Part shown: positions 18,691 through 28,238 of the stretch, piece after piece
How the letters are laid out: the number at the start of each line of letters is the position of its first letter
Numbering within the stretch: position 1 is the first letter of the stretch
Assembly (NCBI GenBank): GCA_963169345.1
Contig: CAUJCT010000053.1
Coordinates: 186,001-250,000 of the forward strand
DNA from: Bacteroidota bacterium
Lineage (GTDB): Bacteria; Bacteroidota; Bacteroidia; NS11-12g; UBA955
DNA length: 64,000 nt
Reading direction: 5' to 3'
Translations under genes and position numbers: made by a program
Notes under the pieces: model-generated
Told to the model about the DNA's origin: nothing
Database searches by the model: none
What the model saw: only the letters and a program-made list of their open reading frames with translations

Positions 18691-21117
18691 TTAAAATCTT
18701 GCTCTCAGAGAAAATATAAAATTCCTCCCAGGTGCATTGATACCTGATGAATAAGGCCTGTAGAGTCGGTCTGTCAGGTTCTCAACACCGGCCATGATGT
18801 TGACGAACGAATTGACATTGACAGCCGCTTTTAAATTTAAAGTATACCAGGCTGCAGAATAATTCAAACCCCTGTCATCCTTTGCATAGGAGGCATTGAT
18901 GCGCTCTGTAAGAGCCAATTGTTCATAGTCCATTTTGGCATTATATACCGTGTAAAATTCTACTCTCAACAACTTGTTGCTGAAATAAACATGTGTACTT
19001 CCAAAAGTTGGAGCAGCATGTCGAAGTGGATAATAAACCAAACTGTCGGGACTCTGTTCTTTGCCCTGCTGATAAGACAAAGTACTCCTCAATCCAAACT
19101 TCTTATAACTAAATTCTGCACCAGCCTGTATACCATAAACCTGTATCTGAGTGACGTTCTGTACAGCCTGAATTTTACTTGGGTTACCAAGATATCTGAT
19201 TGTTGGTTGACCATTAAATGTGAAATCTTTTCTAACCATTGCATCATCCAAAAATGTTCTGTAAGCTGTCGCATCTACTCTTAAAAAATTGCCGAATGTT
19301 TTTACAAACCCTAAATCAATATTGTAAACCTTTTCAGGTTTTAAATTTGGATTCGGTACCACTAGATAACCAGGAGTCGATTCAAACACTTTACCCATAT
19401 CATCTATATTAGGTGCTCTGAATCCTGTTGCGGCATTAAAATACATCTGAAAGTTTTTATTGTAAGTATAAACAACACCCAAACTGCCATTTAATGCGCC
19501 ATTTTGCATTTCAGTATTGGCAAATGGAAAAGGAAATACCAATGTGTCAAAAACAGCTTTTATCTTGTAATAACTGTATCTGATACCACTATTAAACATC
19601 CATTTATCACTCAGTTTATGTTTCAGATCTGCATATACCCCAAAACATGCCCAGGTTGAACCATCAGGGTATCTGGTGACTGTACCAGATACTTCTTTGG
19701 TGATGACATGTCTCAACTCCGCTTCAGACCGGACCGTGTTATGAACAAGCTCCAATCCGTAATACAAACTTGTTTTGGAATTCACTGCCTTTTCTGCGTC
19801 TAAGTTGAATGAAAATGCCCTCACACGTTCCTTTTGCATGTGCAATTCCCTGAACATAAATTCACGTTCATAACGGCTTTCCTCAAAGTTTTGAATTGCC
19901 GCTGTAGCCTTAAGTAAGCTATAAAATTTATTAGATTTAGAATGTACAAGTCCGATACGATGCATATTCCATTTCTGGGGACCGTAGTACCATTCTGCCC
20001 ATCTCAACTTTCCTTTATATGGTCCTGAAGTTTGCATCACATACAATCTGTCATATCGGTTATAACTCGAGGTCTGTGACAAATGAAAACCATAATTAAA
20101 TTCAAGAAACTTATTAGGCTTAAAACTCACTTTCTGCATGAAGTTTATTTGGTCATATTTAGACCCCACCTGTAATGTCGAATCATTGTTCTTTACCATA
20201 TAATCTTTGTTGTCGATGGTTTGAACATAGTACTTCCTGTAAAAATAGTCATTGCCTTTCATCGAGCCCGAACGCAAATCTCCATAATCAGATCGGGTAA
20301 AACTGCTGGCAAAAGCCCATTTCCTAAATCCAATGTTCAGATCGAAATGTCCGGTAAACTCACTATTTGCAGTTGAAGTACGCATCAATGCATTACCGGT
20401 AATCTTTGGTTTAGATGCTCCTGAGTCACTGAATTTTGGTTCCAGCGTCTGAAAACTCATCACACCTCCAATTGCATCACTTCCATAAATGACAGACCCT
20501 GGTCCAAATACAATCTCAGCACTTTCCATAGCGTTGGCATCAAGTGAAATCACATTTTGTAAATTTCCTGCTCTAAAAATTGCAGTATTCATTCTAACAC
20601 CATCAATGACAAACAACAATCGATTTGTAGCATACCCTCTCAGCATTGGTGACCCGCCGCCTAACTGGCTCTTTTGAATAAAAGCATAACCACTGGCACC
20701 TAACATGTCAGCAGTTGTTTGAGGATTTTGAAAACCAACTTCTTTCATGTTAATTTTCTCTATCCTGTTTGGCGTTTCTAATTTTCCTGTGCTCCATCTG
20801 GTAACCGAAAACACCATGCGGTCGAAATCTGCCACATTAGAGCTTAATTCGAGAACAAAACCTAAAGCCTCCAAATGCTTATATGTCGAATGAACCGTTT
20901 TATATCCGAATTTGCTAATTGTAATTCTTTCAAAGCCCTTAAATCCAGATATATCAACCCTTCCATTGGAATCTGTGGATGCCAATAAAACAGGTTGTTT
21001 ACTGCTAATCTCAACATTGCCTATAGGCAACTTAGTTGTCTTATCTTGAATGATTAGTATTTGAGTGTGCAAACTATGCATCAAAAACACCAAACCAATG
21101 GTAAAAATTTTCTTCAT
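18691..21117 (-). CDS. TonB-dependent outer-membrane receptor, heme/hemoglobin (HmuR)-like
   Basis: About 808 residues from the ATG at 21117-21115, which gives a signal peptide (MKKIFTIGLVFLMHSLHTQ). An N-terminal carboxypeptidase-regulatory-like domain is followed by a plug with LGGGSPMLRGYATNRLLFV, IDGVRMN and FGPGSVIYGSDAIGGVM. The 22-strand barrel ends in an aromatic residue (FSLRARF). The segment RMNTAIFRAGNLQNVISLD is typical of heme/hemoglobin receptors, but ligand specificity is inferred. The RCC1-T9SS gene follows after 20 bp and a small membrane-anchored protein lies upstream on the same strand. Confidence 0.88.
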   Translation of the reverse strand: MKKIFTIGLVFLMHSLHTQILIIQDKTTKLPIGNVEISSKQPVLLASTDSNGRVDISGFKGFERITISKFGYKTVHSTYKHLEALGFVLELSSNVADFDRMVFSVTRWSTGKLETPNRIEKINMKEVGFQNPQTTADMLGASGYAFIQKSQLGGGSPMLRGYATNRLLFVIDGVRMNTAIFRAGNLQNVISLDANAMESAEIVFGPGSVIYGSDAIGGVMSFQTLEPKFSDSGASKPKITGNALMRTSTANSEFTGHFDLNIGFRKWAFASSFTRSDYGDLRSGSMKGNDYFYRKYYVQTIDNKDYMVKNNDSTLQVGSKYDQINFMQKVSFKPNKFLEFNYGFHLSQTSSYNRYDRLYVMQTSGPYKGKLRWAEWYYGPQKWNMHRIGLVHSKSNKFYSLLKATAAIQNFEESRYEREFMFRELHMQKERVRAFSFNLDAEKAVNSKTSLYYGLELVHNTVRSEAELRHVITKEVSGTVTRYPDGSTWACFGVYADLKHKLSDKWMFNSGIRYSYYKIKAVFDTLVFPFPFANTEMQNGALNGSLGVVYTYNKNFQMYFNAATGFRAPNIDDMGKVFESTPGYLVVPNPNLKPEKVYNIDLGFVKTFGNFLRVDATAYRTFLDDAMVRKDFTFNGQPTIRYLGNPSKIQAVQNVTQIQVYGIQAGAEFSYKKFGLRSTLSYQQGKEQSPDSLVYYPLRHAAPTFGSTHVYFSNKLLRVEFYTVYNAKMDYEQLALTERINASYAKDDRGLNYSAAWYTLNLKAAVNVNSFVNIMAGVENLTDRLYRPYSSGINAPGRNFIFSLRARF

Positions 21118-21288
21118 GTTTATGGTTACAATACGTGATAGTCCGCCCAGAATAACAAAGGCAGACTTCAACTCCAAAAGAGTCGATTGCATACCGAATA
21201 AATTTATATTCGATACAGCTATTAATGTCTCTTGATCCTATCTCAGAATTGATTTGTTGGTCAATTATAAGATGGGTTCTAAAGTTTG

Positions 21289-21825
21289 TTAAACCAATTC
21301 AGGTGGAGGACTTGGAGGACTATGCTCCCAATTGTTATAGAAATTCTGATAAACCGTATTGTTTACTTTTTGATCAATAATCCAAATTAAATGAGGTTTT
21401 GAATTATTAGTAGCAACATAGAAAGTCTCCAGAAATTGATTCAATCTCTTTTGATTGTCTTGTTTTATTGGATTCGAACTGAAGTTAATATCCAGCAATG
21501 AACTGAGTCGTTGGCTGAGTTTTGTATCTTCATTGTCCCACCAACACCAAAATAACTGAGAATCTCCAACTATTTTCTCTTCCACTACATCATAGAATTC
21601 GTCCTTATAGCTAAACTCATCGTCTTTTTCCCAGTGGACTTTGTTTTTAGTTTCTGTAGTTTTAAATTTTAGTAAAACCAGCTCTTGTTTATCTATACCA
21701 AGCAATAATCTGGATTTCAGCTCTCTTCTCACTTGTATCTTCTGATACTCAATCATTAAGAAAGTAGTTCCAAACGGAACAACTGTACTTAAAAACAACA
21801 ATATGGCGAAAAACTTAAGCTTCAC
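21289..21825 (-). CDS. Conserved small membrane-anchored protein upstream of TonB receptor
   Basis: 178 residues. The N-terminal hydrophobic segment MKLKFFAILLFLSTVVPFG acts as anchor or signal, followed by VRRELKSRLLLGI and then a soluble part with EFSYKDEFYDVVEEKIVGD. The pattern ExxYxxxxYDVV recurs in small Bacteroidota proteins encoded beside TonB-dependent receptors. I know no function for it. The gene precedes the receptor by 171 bp in the same orientation and could share its regulation. A proline-rich tail (SPPSPPPE) ends the protein. Confidence 0.75.
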   Translation of the reverse strand: MKLKFFAILLFLSTVVPFGTTFLMIEYQKIQVRRELKSRLLLGIDKQELVLLKFKTTETKNKVHWEKDDEFSYKDEFYDVVEEKIVGDSQLFWCWWDNEDTKLSQRLSSLLDINFSSNPIKQDNQKRLNQFLETFYVATNNSKPHLIWIIDQKVNNTVYQNFYNNWEHSPPSPPPELV

Positions 21826-22057
21826 AGAGAAAAAGCGGCCGCTAATTTACTAAAAATACAGGATAAATGGTAAGTTCTATCAAATTAAGATATGGAACAT
21901 TGGTTACAATAATTTCAAATTAAGAAATAAAAAATAGGACTTAACTTTGACAAACTATCTTCGTTGACATTATCCAGACCCATACCTTTAGCTCGGAAAA
22001 TGAATTTAGAAATCACATATTAGGCAACATTAATTAACAATTTTATGTCTTTGAAAT

Positions 22058-23005
22058 ATGAAACAAAAACACGCTACATTAGGTCACAATTTATTCTACT
22101 TTATTACTCCACAGCTTCTAAATAAAAATAAAAACAATTTACTAGGTATTCAGTTGTTTTTTAAAATCGGATTTGCCTTTTTGGGTTTATTAGTAGCTCA
22201 AAAAACGCACTCACAAACATATAAATACCAACCTTTTTTAAGCACTAGTGATTGGAAAGTCAAGTCAGCATTTTACACAGACAGCACAGTATACTGGTAC
22301 ACCAAAATTTTTGAAACCACTATAGATTTCAAAGTATATACGGCAATTTCATTTTGCGACAGCTTGGATCCTTTAATTTATATTAGGGAGAACACCACAT
22401 CCAGAAAGGTGTATTTTATGAATCCAAATGATATGACTGAGCATTTATTATACGACTTCAATTTAAATGTCGGAGATAAATTTTATGTGCCACTTCTAAT
22501 GAATTATAATAGCGCACGTGAATTTCAGGTCACACAAATTGATACTGTAATAATAAATGGCAGTAAGAGAAAGAAATTCTACTACAAGTCTACATCAGGA
22601 TCTAACGGATTTGAAGCCATTGAAGGTCTTGGGTGCCTGAATGATCCATTTAAAATTATCAGTCCGGTATTTGACCCTGTGTACTATCTTCTTTGTGCTT
22701 ACTCAGGTAAGACATTACAATATTCTTTTAATCAATCTTGTTCAATTAGTCCATGTTATAATGCAAGTACAATTAAAGGTATCAATGCTGAAATCAGTCA
22801 TATTTATCCTAACCCTTGCTCAGATAAATTGATAATAAATAGCCCCGTTGAAACACTTTATGAAATTTATGATTTCTCAGGCCAGCTGGTTCTTGAGGGA
22901 ATCGAAAAAGAATCAATTGATGCATCCAGTTTGATAAATGGAATTTATATATTGATTTTGAAGCGCGAAGGTTATGAAGAGAGGTTTAAAATAGTGAAAG
23001 AGTAA
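22058..23005 (+). CDS. Secreted protein with T9SS sorting domain, unknown function
   Basis: 315 residues. A long N-terminal region precedes a hydrophobic signal core (FFKIGFAFLGLLVAQ) ending near THSQ. ATG 22058 is used, though a downstream start is possible. The middle domain (about 50-225) has no recognised fold, is rich in Tyr and beta-type sequence and holds four cysteines (CSISPC among them). The C-terminus has the T9SS motif HIYPNPCSDKLII and ends KIVKE. The gene stands alone, upstream of the decayed 23-24.9 kb stretch. Confidence 0.8.
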   Translation: MKQKHATLGHNLFYFITPQLLNKNKNNLLGIQLFFKIGFAFLGLLVAQKTHSQTYKYQPFLSTSDWKVKSAFYTDSTVYWYTKIFETTIDFKVYTAISFCDSLDPLIYIRENTTSRKVYFMNPNDMTEHLLYDFNLNVGDKFYVPLLMNYNSAREFQVTQIDTVIINGSKRKKFYYKSTSGSNGFEAIEGLGCLNDPFKIISPVFDPVYYLLCAYSGKTLQYSFNQSCSISPCYNASTIKGINAEISHIYPNPCSDKLIINSPVETLYEIYDFSGQLVLEGIEKESIDASSLINGIYILILKREGYEERFKIVKE

Positions 23006-23267
23006 TAGTCAATATTCCCAAACTAGCTATCATTTTATTGACTAATCCAATTATCCAAGTCGAGCATCGTAAGACAACCAAGTATTAAATGGACAGAGAA
23101 AAAAATACCTTCCATTGTTGTAGCTTAAGATGGAAATGTAGATTATAAAGACAAATTGATTAAACCGATGGATATTTTATTTAAATCAATTGTAAAATTA
23201 TCTCTACTAAAATAACTCCAATTTAACTGAGATTGTTCCGCTCTTACACTCAAACACCTTTTCGCAG

Positions 23268-23690
23268 CCCGGATAAGCATAGTGTCGAACTTTTTAGAAG
23301 ATATTATTAGTTGTGAGTAGTCCAGTTAGCAGAGAACTTCGCTGCGTTCACGCTACGGGACAACAGTGAATGCGTGAAAGCTCGACAGAAAGCATAAAAA
23401 AAGCCCGGAATTTCGTTTCGAGCTTTCTCTTCTTCACTGTAGACCGGATAAGCGAAGTGTCGAACTTAATAGATCATACTATTAACGATTGATAGTCCCG
23501 GTAGCAGAGAACTTCACTTCGCTGCATTCACGCTACGGGACAACCGTGTATGCGTAAAACCCTGAATAGAATTAATGAAAAAACCCCGAAATCTGATTTC
23601 AGGGTTTTTCTGCTACACGGTAGACCGAATAGGAGAAATGTCGAACTTTTTGGAGATGTCTCATTAACGGACGCTCGCTTTAAGAAAACA
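23268..23690. repeat. Tandem repeat (about 2.4 units of 175-181 bp) with covarying hairpins
   Basis: Units start at about 23269, 23444 and 23625 (the third is partial), each opening CCGGATAAGC or a close variant followed by GTGTCGAAC. Each full unit has three pairings. Stem A is GTCC...TAGC with GCTACGGGAC (23320-23330/23352-23361; 23495-23505/23532-23541). The outer stem B is ACAGTGAA/TTCACTGT in unit 1 (23363-23370/23433-23440) and ACCGTGTA/TACACGGT in unit 2 (23543-23550/23614-23621). The inner stem C is GAAAGCTCGA/TCGAGCTTTC in unit 1 (23376-23385/23418-23427) and AAAACCCTGAA/TTCAGGGTTTT in unit 2 (23556-23566/23598-23608). B and C differ in sequence but keep pairing. From 23006 to 23267 I see no gene or repeat. 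Confidence 0.8.
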
Positions 23691-23793
23691 GGTTTCATGT
23701 AACAACTGAACCCAAGCAGAGGTATTTTAAGCCCCATGACCAATTTTTACTAAATTTGAAAAACCTAATTTGATTTAGTAGCTATTCTCAATC

Positions 23794-24297
23794 TTACATC
23801 AGGACAAATGGTTTACAATTTCTGAAGATTTATTCAAGTGCTTTCGAAATTTCAGTTCAATCCAAAATTTTTCCTCTAAAAACCAAGGTAGTATTAAATG
23901 AATTATTACCACGATGATCACTTATAGGAAAACTTCTTCGAAGAGATGAATTCATTCTAAAGTCAGAATAAACAACACTGGAGGGATTTTCAAACCATTA
24001 TTCAATTCGTTCATCTTAGTGCTCGAAATGGTTGCGAAACTTACAATTTGCGAGAGAATTTCCTTTTTCTATTTTAAGCATTTGACGTAATTTCTCCCCA
24101 CGAATTTCATATTTCTTATTAGCCCAAAGAATCTTTGAAACATTTGCAGCCGCAACAAGTATAGATTGAATCGAGCACTATACCTCGACTCTATCAGAAT
24201 TGTCGCATGCAAGCTCCAAACGTTCAAAGGCTCTTCAGGCAACTTTCGCTTGTAGTGCAATTTCACTTAGGAAAATTGATTATTGAAGCATTTTCAT
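23794..24297 (-). pseudogene. Decayed conserved hypothetical gene with seven in-frame stops
   Basis: Reading minus from the ATG at 24297, one frame stays homologous-looking for 167 codons to the TAA at 23796-23794, interrupted by seven stops but no frameshift. Readable pieces include AFERLELACDNSDRVEV, CSIQSILVAAANVSKILW, RGEKLRQML and KFRNHFEH-DERIE-WFENPS (dashes are stops). This resembles a conserved Bacteroidota hypothetical family with an FRNHFEHxDERIExW motif. Its function is unknown to me. It is dead by point mutations, consistent with the decayed flank of an inserted element. Confidence 0.75.
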
Positions 24298-24400
24298 ATC
24301 CTTAAAGTACAATTATTAATGATCTTGGCAAGATAATGTATGAATCTCAAAAATACCGAAAATATATAGTAAATGATTCATTGCGACGAAAACCAGCCAG

Positions 24401-24577
24401 CGCACACATCTCTCTTTTTCTTTTTAATTTCTTCTTTAAAAAGATTTGAAAAAGTGTGCTGACTGTGCATCCTTTGATTTTATTAGCCTTAAACCCGCAC
24501 ACTTTCCGCACACTCCGCTACACTTTTCAAAATGAGGTTATAGAACCCGCGTCAACATTAGACCTTTTCCGCACACT
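24401..24577. repeat. Left cluster of CCGCACACT repeats
   Basis: CCGCACACT occurs at 24495-24503, 24506-24514 and 24569-24577, with variants CCGCTACACTTTT (24515-24527), GCGCACACA (24400-24408) and the reverse form GTGTGC (24454-24459). The spacing is iteron-like. The same word recurs at 52551-52640 beyond the metal island. The rest of 24298-24870 is AT-rich and shows no gene. Confidence 0.7.
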
Positions 24578-24870
24578 GTTTCTTTCGCTATAAACTTCCA
24601 TATTTAATGATTGTGTGAATGTTTATTAATAGAATTAATAAAAAAATTACGAAATTTCCGCCATTTAAAATTCGGTCTTTTTGTGCAAAAATTAAGAAAA
24701 TGTCGAATTACTGAAATAACCTCTCCATATAAATCAAATGTCAATTTAAAATTTATATTGCACTAATTCGATAATCTGAAATGCATTGATTTATAAATAA
24801 ATAAAAGCGTAAATATAATATTTAGAAGAAAATAGAACTTCTTTAAATTAATTTTCCCTTGGTTAATTCA

Positions 24871-25290
24871 ATGATTTTGTTTAATTTTCCCGCTTTGAAA
24901 AAGTTAAGTTCGATTATATTGATTTTCATTTATCTGATAACCATATCAGGTGCGAGCTTATCTATTCACCATTGCATGGGAAGAACTTCATTTACCTTGT
25001 TGGGTATTACAATTAATAAGACATGTAAGTGCACCCATCAATCTGAAAAACATTCGTCTAAGTGCTGTGATAACAAGAAAGTAGTCATCAAGAATACTGG
25101 AGATAATTTTTCTCCTAAGGAGAGTATTGAGATAAAGCCCACTTCCTTTAAATCCATAAGTGTTAAATACCAGCTTTTTGCCATTTCTTTCCTTTGTGAG
25201 GAATTTTTTAAACCCTATTATAATATAAAGGCTCCGCCTGATATTTCTTCTCATCATCTCTATATCAAAAATAGAGTCATTTTAATTTGA
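24871..25290 (+). CDS. HYC_CC_PP-like small membrane/secreted protein
   Basis: 139 residues from ATG 24871 (TTG 24859 would add four). A hydrophobic N-terminal helix (SSIILIFIYLITISGASL) is followed by SIHHCMGR, a CKC pair, KCCDNKK, a second hydrophobic segment and a C-terminal APPDISS. These three landmarks (H-x-C, CC, PP) define the HYC_CC_PP family of Bacteroidota. Such proteins occur beside metal-transport genes; metal binding by the Cys/His residues is inference. It is the first intact gene of the metal island, 415 bp before the next confident one. Confidence 0.75.
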   Translation: MILFNFPALKKLSSIILIFIYLITISGASLSIHHCMGRTSFTLLGITINKTCKCTHQSEKHSSKCCDNKKVVIKNTGDNFSPKESIEIKPTSFKSISVKYQLFAISFLCEEFFKPYYNIKAPPDISSHHLYIKNRVILI

Positions 25291-25386
25291 TCCCCTTTTC
25301 TCATTACGCGAAACAGCGTTTTGTGCTTGCTGATTTATTCAAAAAATGAATAGCACAATTTTTATTTATTCAATCTGAAATGGAAA

Positions 25387-25647
25387 ATGAAATCAAATAT
25401 CATAAGAACTAATGCCCGTTCGACAATGCCTATTCTTGTTTCTCGCAATGGAAAACCGGAAAAAGTCGCACTTGTTAATGCCGCGGCTTCAGTTTACGTC
25501 ACTGTTAATTTCAAGAATGAAATACTTGTGAATTCCAATGTGAAAAAGCCTTGCAGAACGCCCTTTAATTTGAATTTTTATGGTATCGGTTCCCATGTCT
25601 TTCAGTCAGTAGCTCTTGTTAGATACTGTTCAACGACTCCAATATAA
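25387..25647 (+). CDS. Small hypothetical protein
   Basis: 86-residue frame starting MKSNIIRTNARSTMPILVS, basic, with VNAAASVYVTVNFKNEIL and cysteines near the end. No family is recognised and no clear signal peptide is seen. It has an ATG start and lies in the same direction between the HYC_CC_PP gene and the secreted redox operon. It may be spurious. Confidence 0.35.
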   Translation: MKSNIIRTNARSTMPILVSRNGKPEKVALVNAAASVYVTVNFKNEILVNSNVKKPCRTPFNLNFYGIGSHVFQSVALVRYCSTTPI

Positions 25648-25704
25648 ATAAATATCACTTCAAAAGATTAGTTAATTAATAATGGTTTAAAATTACTTAC
25701 AAAT

Positions 25705-26499
25705 ATGAATACTTTACGTTATGTTTTTTGTATTTGCCTGTTGATATCCTTGACAAACAAGGGCTACAGTCAAACCACCGCAATGGATTTCAACCGAAAG
25801 GATTGCATGGGCAACACACACCATTTATTTGGTGACTTAGATTCGGGAAAGATTGTGATACTTGAGTTTTTTATGCAAAGCTGCAGTCCATGCATTGCCG
25901 CCGGTAAAAAGCTTGAGGATATGAAATCTAAACTGCTAGCCCAATATCCAGGAAGAATAAAGGCTTATGCCATAGGCTATAGCAATACATACAGCTGTGC
26001 TAGTAACGCAAATTGGGTAAGCTCGAACGGACTGACTTCCATACCGATGGATAGCGGTGCGGCTCAGGTTGCCTATTATGGAGGAATGGGAATGCCTACC
26101 ATAGTAATTTTAGGAGGAGGAAAGGAACACAGAGTCTTGGGGAGTCCTTATGTCGGATTTTCTACCAGTGATACGACCCAAATGCTGGCCGATATCAGGC
26201 AATCGTTTAAGACACTTTCCGTGGAGCCGGTTAAAGCAGATATTACTTCCATAAGAGTATACCCTAATCCGGTTAGTTCAGAACTGACCTTGGACATTAA
26301 TCTTAAGGAAGATGGAATGCTTACTATAGAAATACTTGATGTTACAGGCAAAATCATTAATACTGTCTGTAATATTGATGTCACTTCTGGTGAGTCCTCA
26401 TACACTTTTAATACGAGTGAACTTGCTCCTGGGCTTTATTATATTCAAATCTCAGCGAATGGTTCAATGCAGCAGGTTAAGTTCAATGTCTTACACTAA
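25705..26499 (+). CDS. Secreted thioredoxin-fold protein with CSPC motif and T9SS sorting domain
   Basis: 264 residues. The signal peptide ends near KGYSQ. A TlpA/redoxin-type domain follows (about 25-175) with the active site FFMQSCSPCIAAGKKL (CXXC) and the cis-proline region GMGMPTIVIL. The C-terminal T9SS domain starts at RVYPNPVSSELTLD (about 188) and ends KFNVLH. It is the first gene of a tightly packed operon; the multicopper oxidase starts 2 bp after its stop. A surface disulfide reductase or copper-delivering redox partner of the oxidase is the natural inference. AhpC-like peroxidase is less likely because of the CXXC. Confidence 0.88.
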   Translation: MNTLRYVFCICLLISLTNKGYSQTTAMDFNRKDCMGNTHHLFGDLDSGKIVILEFFMQSCSPCIAAGKKLEDMKSKLLAQYPGRIKAYAIGYSNTYSCASNANWVSSNGLTSIPMDSGAAQVAYYGGMGMPTIVILGGGKEHRVLGSPYVGFSTSDTTQMLADIRQSFKTLSVEPVKADITSIRVYPNPVSSELTLDINLKEDGMLTIEILDVTGKIINTVCNIDVTSGESSYTFNTSELAPGLYYIQISANGSMQQVKFNVLH

Positions 26500-26500
26500 A

Positions 26501-28237
26501 ATGGTAAAAGGAATAATACACAGCTTATCAGTGGTTTGCATATTTATGGGAACTACTAGTACGGCATTCTCCCAAAACCCGCTATATATTCCAGATACTT
26601 TATCAGGCAATGTATTCAATTTGACTGTACAGAAAGGCACCAAAACCTTCGTTACTGGGTTTAATACACCTACTTTTGGGTATAATGGAAATATATTGGG
26701 TCCCACCTTATTGATCAACAAGAATGACAGTATAACTCTGAACGTAACCAATACAATTGGAACCTCAACTACCGTTCATTGGCATGGATTCCATGTTGCA
26801 CCGCAATACGATGGCGGACCGCATCAGATCATACCTAATAACTCAACCTGGAGCCCATCTTTCAGAATGCTTAATAATGCCGGCACCTATTGGTACCATC
26901 CACACGGGGAAAATAAAACCGAAATTCAAGTCTCAAAAGGGTTGGCTGGAATGATCATCGTAAGAGATAAAACTGAACCTTTCGTTTTGCCAAGGACATA
27001 TGGAGTGGACGATTTTCCTTTAATCTTACAGACCAAGGCTTTTGATATCCTCTATCAGGTAGCCACGGCCAATCATGAAGATACTCTGGTGATGGTCAAT
27101 GCTACCGTTGATCCATTCCTAAAGGTTCCCCAGCAGATAGTAAGACTGCGCTTGCTAAACGGAAGCACAGACAGGTCCTTTATGGTGGGTCTTAGCGACA
27201 ATAGGGCATTTCACATTATAGCCACGGATGGAGGCTTGCTTTCTGCGCCATACCAGACAAATAGGATCAGATTGTCTACAGGAGAAAGGGTAGAAATACT
27301 CGTGGACTTTAAGAATGATACGATTGGAAAACAACTCTATCTGAAAAGCTACGGCTCAGAATTGTCCAGGGGGATTATTGGTGCAGATTCTGTAGGCACC
27401 TCTTTGATCGTGATTGGTGAAGGCTATCATGCCAATCCGCTGAATGGAGCTGATTTTAACCTGTTGAGGCTAGATGTTGGTTCTCCCTCAAGTAATCCTG
27501 TCAATTCGGTTCCTGTTAAATTCAATGATCTTGAACTTTTTGACACAAGCAATGTTGATGCGTACAGGCATATTCATTTCTCGAGCGATACATCGGGTTT
27601 TGGTAGTCAGGCGAATGTCGACGGGCCATTTAAGATAAACGGTAAGTCATTCCATATGGATTCTGTTAACATCATCACCTACCTTGGTAGTAAGGAGATA
27701 TGGACCTTAACCAATTCAACAATGGTTGCTCACCCGTTTCATATCCATGATATCCAGTTTAATGTTTTGGATATCAATGGTCAAAAGCCAACGCCAGAAT
27801 ACAGCGGTTGGAAGGATGTTATGTTGGTCATGCCAGGTGATACGATTCGATTCATTACCCAATTTACAAATTTTTCCAATAAGATTGTTCCGTATATGTT
27901 CCATTGCCATTTGTTGCATCATGAAGATGAAGGCATGATGGGATCTTTTCTGGTTCTGGACACAAATATGACGAGAATAAAAGACCTGACGTTTGCTGAG
28001 AATATACACATATATCCAAATCCTTCTACCCAAATATGGACGATCAGCACCACAGTAACATCCAATGAATGTAAAGTAGAAGTTTTTGATGCGTTTGGCA
28101 AATTGCTTGATACAAATCCACTTATTAGAGATGTTGGAACTATCGAGATAAACAACTCTTCATTCCAGCCAGGAGTTTACATACTTAGGCTACAATATGG
28201 ACACACTTTTAAAACCATTAAACTTATTAAGAATTAA
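26501..28237 (+). CDS. Secreted multicopper oxidase with T9SS sorting domain
   Basis: 578 residues from ATG 26501 (an upstream ATG at 26486 is less likely). The signal peptide ends near TAFSQ. Three cupredoxin domains carry all four copper-ligand motifs: TVHWHGFHVAP (His93-x-His95), GTYWYHPHGE (133-135), AHPFHIHDIQF, and the type 1/trinuclear HCHLLHHEDEGMM with a Met axial ligand. A T9SS domain (IYPNPSTQIWTIST onward) closes the protein. The family oxidises Cu(I), phenols or metals. Context with HMA, DUF3347 and Cus genes favours cuprous oxidase. It follows the thioredoxin-fold gene by 1 bp, and the next ATG is 1 bp after its stop. Confidence 0.95.
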   Translation: MVKGIIHSLSVVCIFMGTTSTAFSQNPLYIPDTLSGNVFNLTVQKGTKTFVTGFNTPTFGYNGNILGPTLLINKNDSITLNVTNTIGTSTTVHWHGFHVAPQYDGGPHQIIPNNSTWSPSFRMLNNAGTYWYHPHGENKTEIQVSKGLAGMIIVRDKTEPFVLPRTYGVDDFPLILQTKAFDILYQVATANHEDTLVMVNATVDPFLKVPQQIVRLRLLNGSTDRSFMVGLSDNRAFHIIATDGGLLSAPYQTNRIRLSTGERVEILVDFKNDTIGKQLYLKSYGSELSRGIIGADSVGTSLIVIGEGYHANPLNGADFNLLRLDVGSPSSNPVNSVPVKFNDLELFDTSNVDAYRHIHFSSDTSGFGSQANVDGPFKINGKSFHMDSVNIITYLGSKEIWTLTNSTMVAHPFHIHDIQFNVLDINGQKPTPEYSGWKDVMLVMPGDTIRFITQFTNFSNKIVPYMFHCHLLHHEDEGMMGSFLVLDTNMTRIKDLTFAENIHIYPNPSTQIWTISTTVTSNECKVEVFDAFGKLLDTNPLIRDVGTIEINNSSFQPGVYILRLQYGHTFKTIKLIKN

Positions 28238-28238
28238 A

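Noticed and set aside
21834-21843. AGCGGCCGCT palindrome (NotI site) in AT-rich DNA, possible cloning artefact
   Set aside because: It is a single 10-bp palindrome next to a natural start region; flanks show no vector or adapter sequence.
23528-23743. 71-codon minus-strand frame across the tandem repeat
   Set aside because: It runs through the covarying hairpins and the same frame is not kept in the other unit, so it is a by-product of the repeat.
24160-24180. GAATCGA word as a possible copy of the tRNA-Arg attachment core
   Set aside because: Only seven bases match and they lie inside the decayed gene; too short to call an attachment site.
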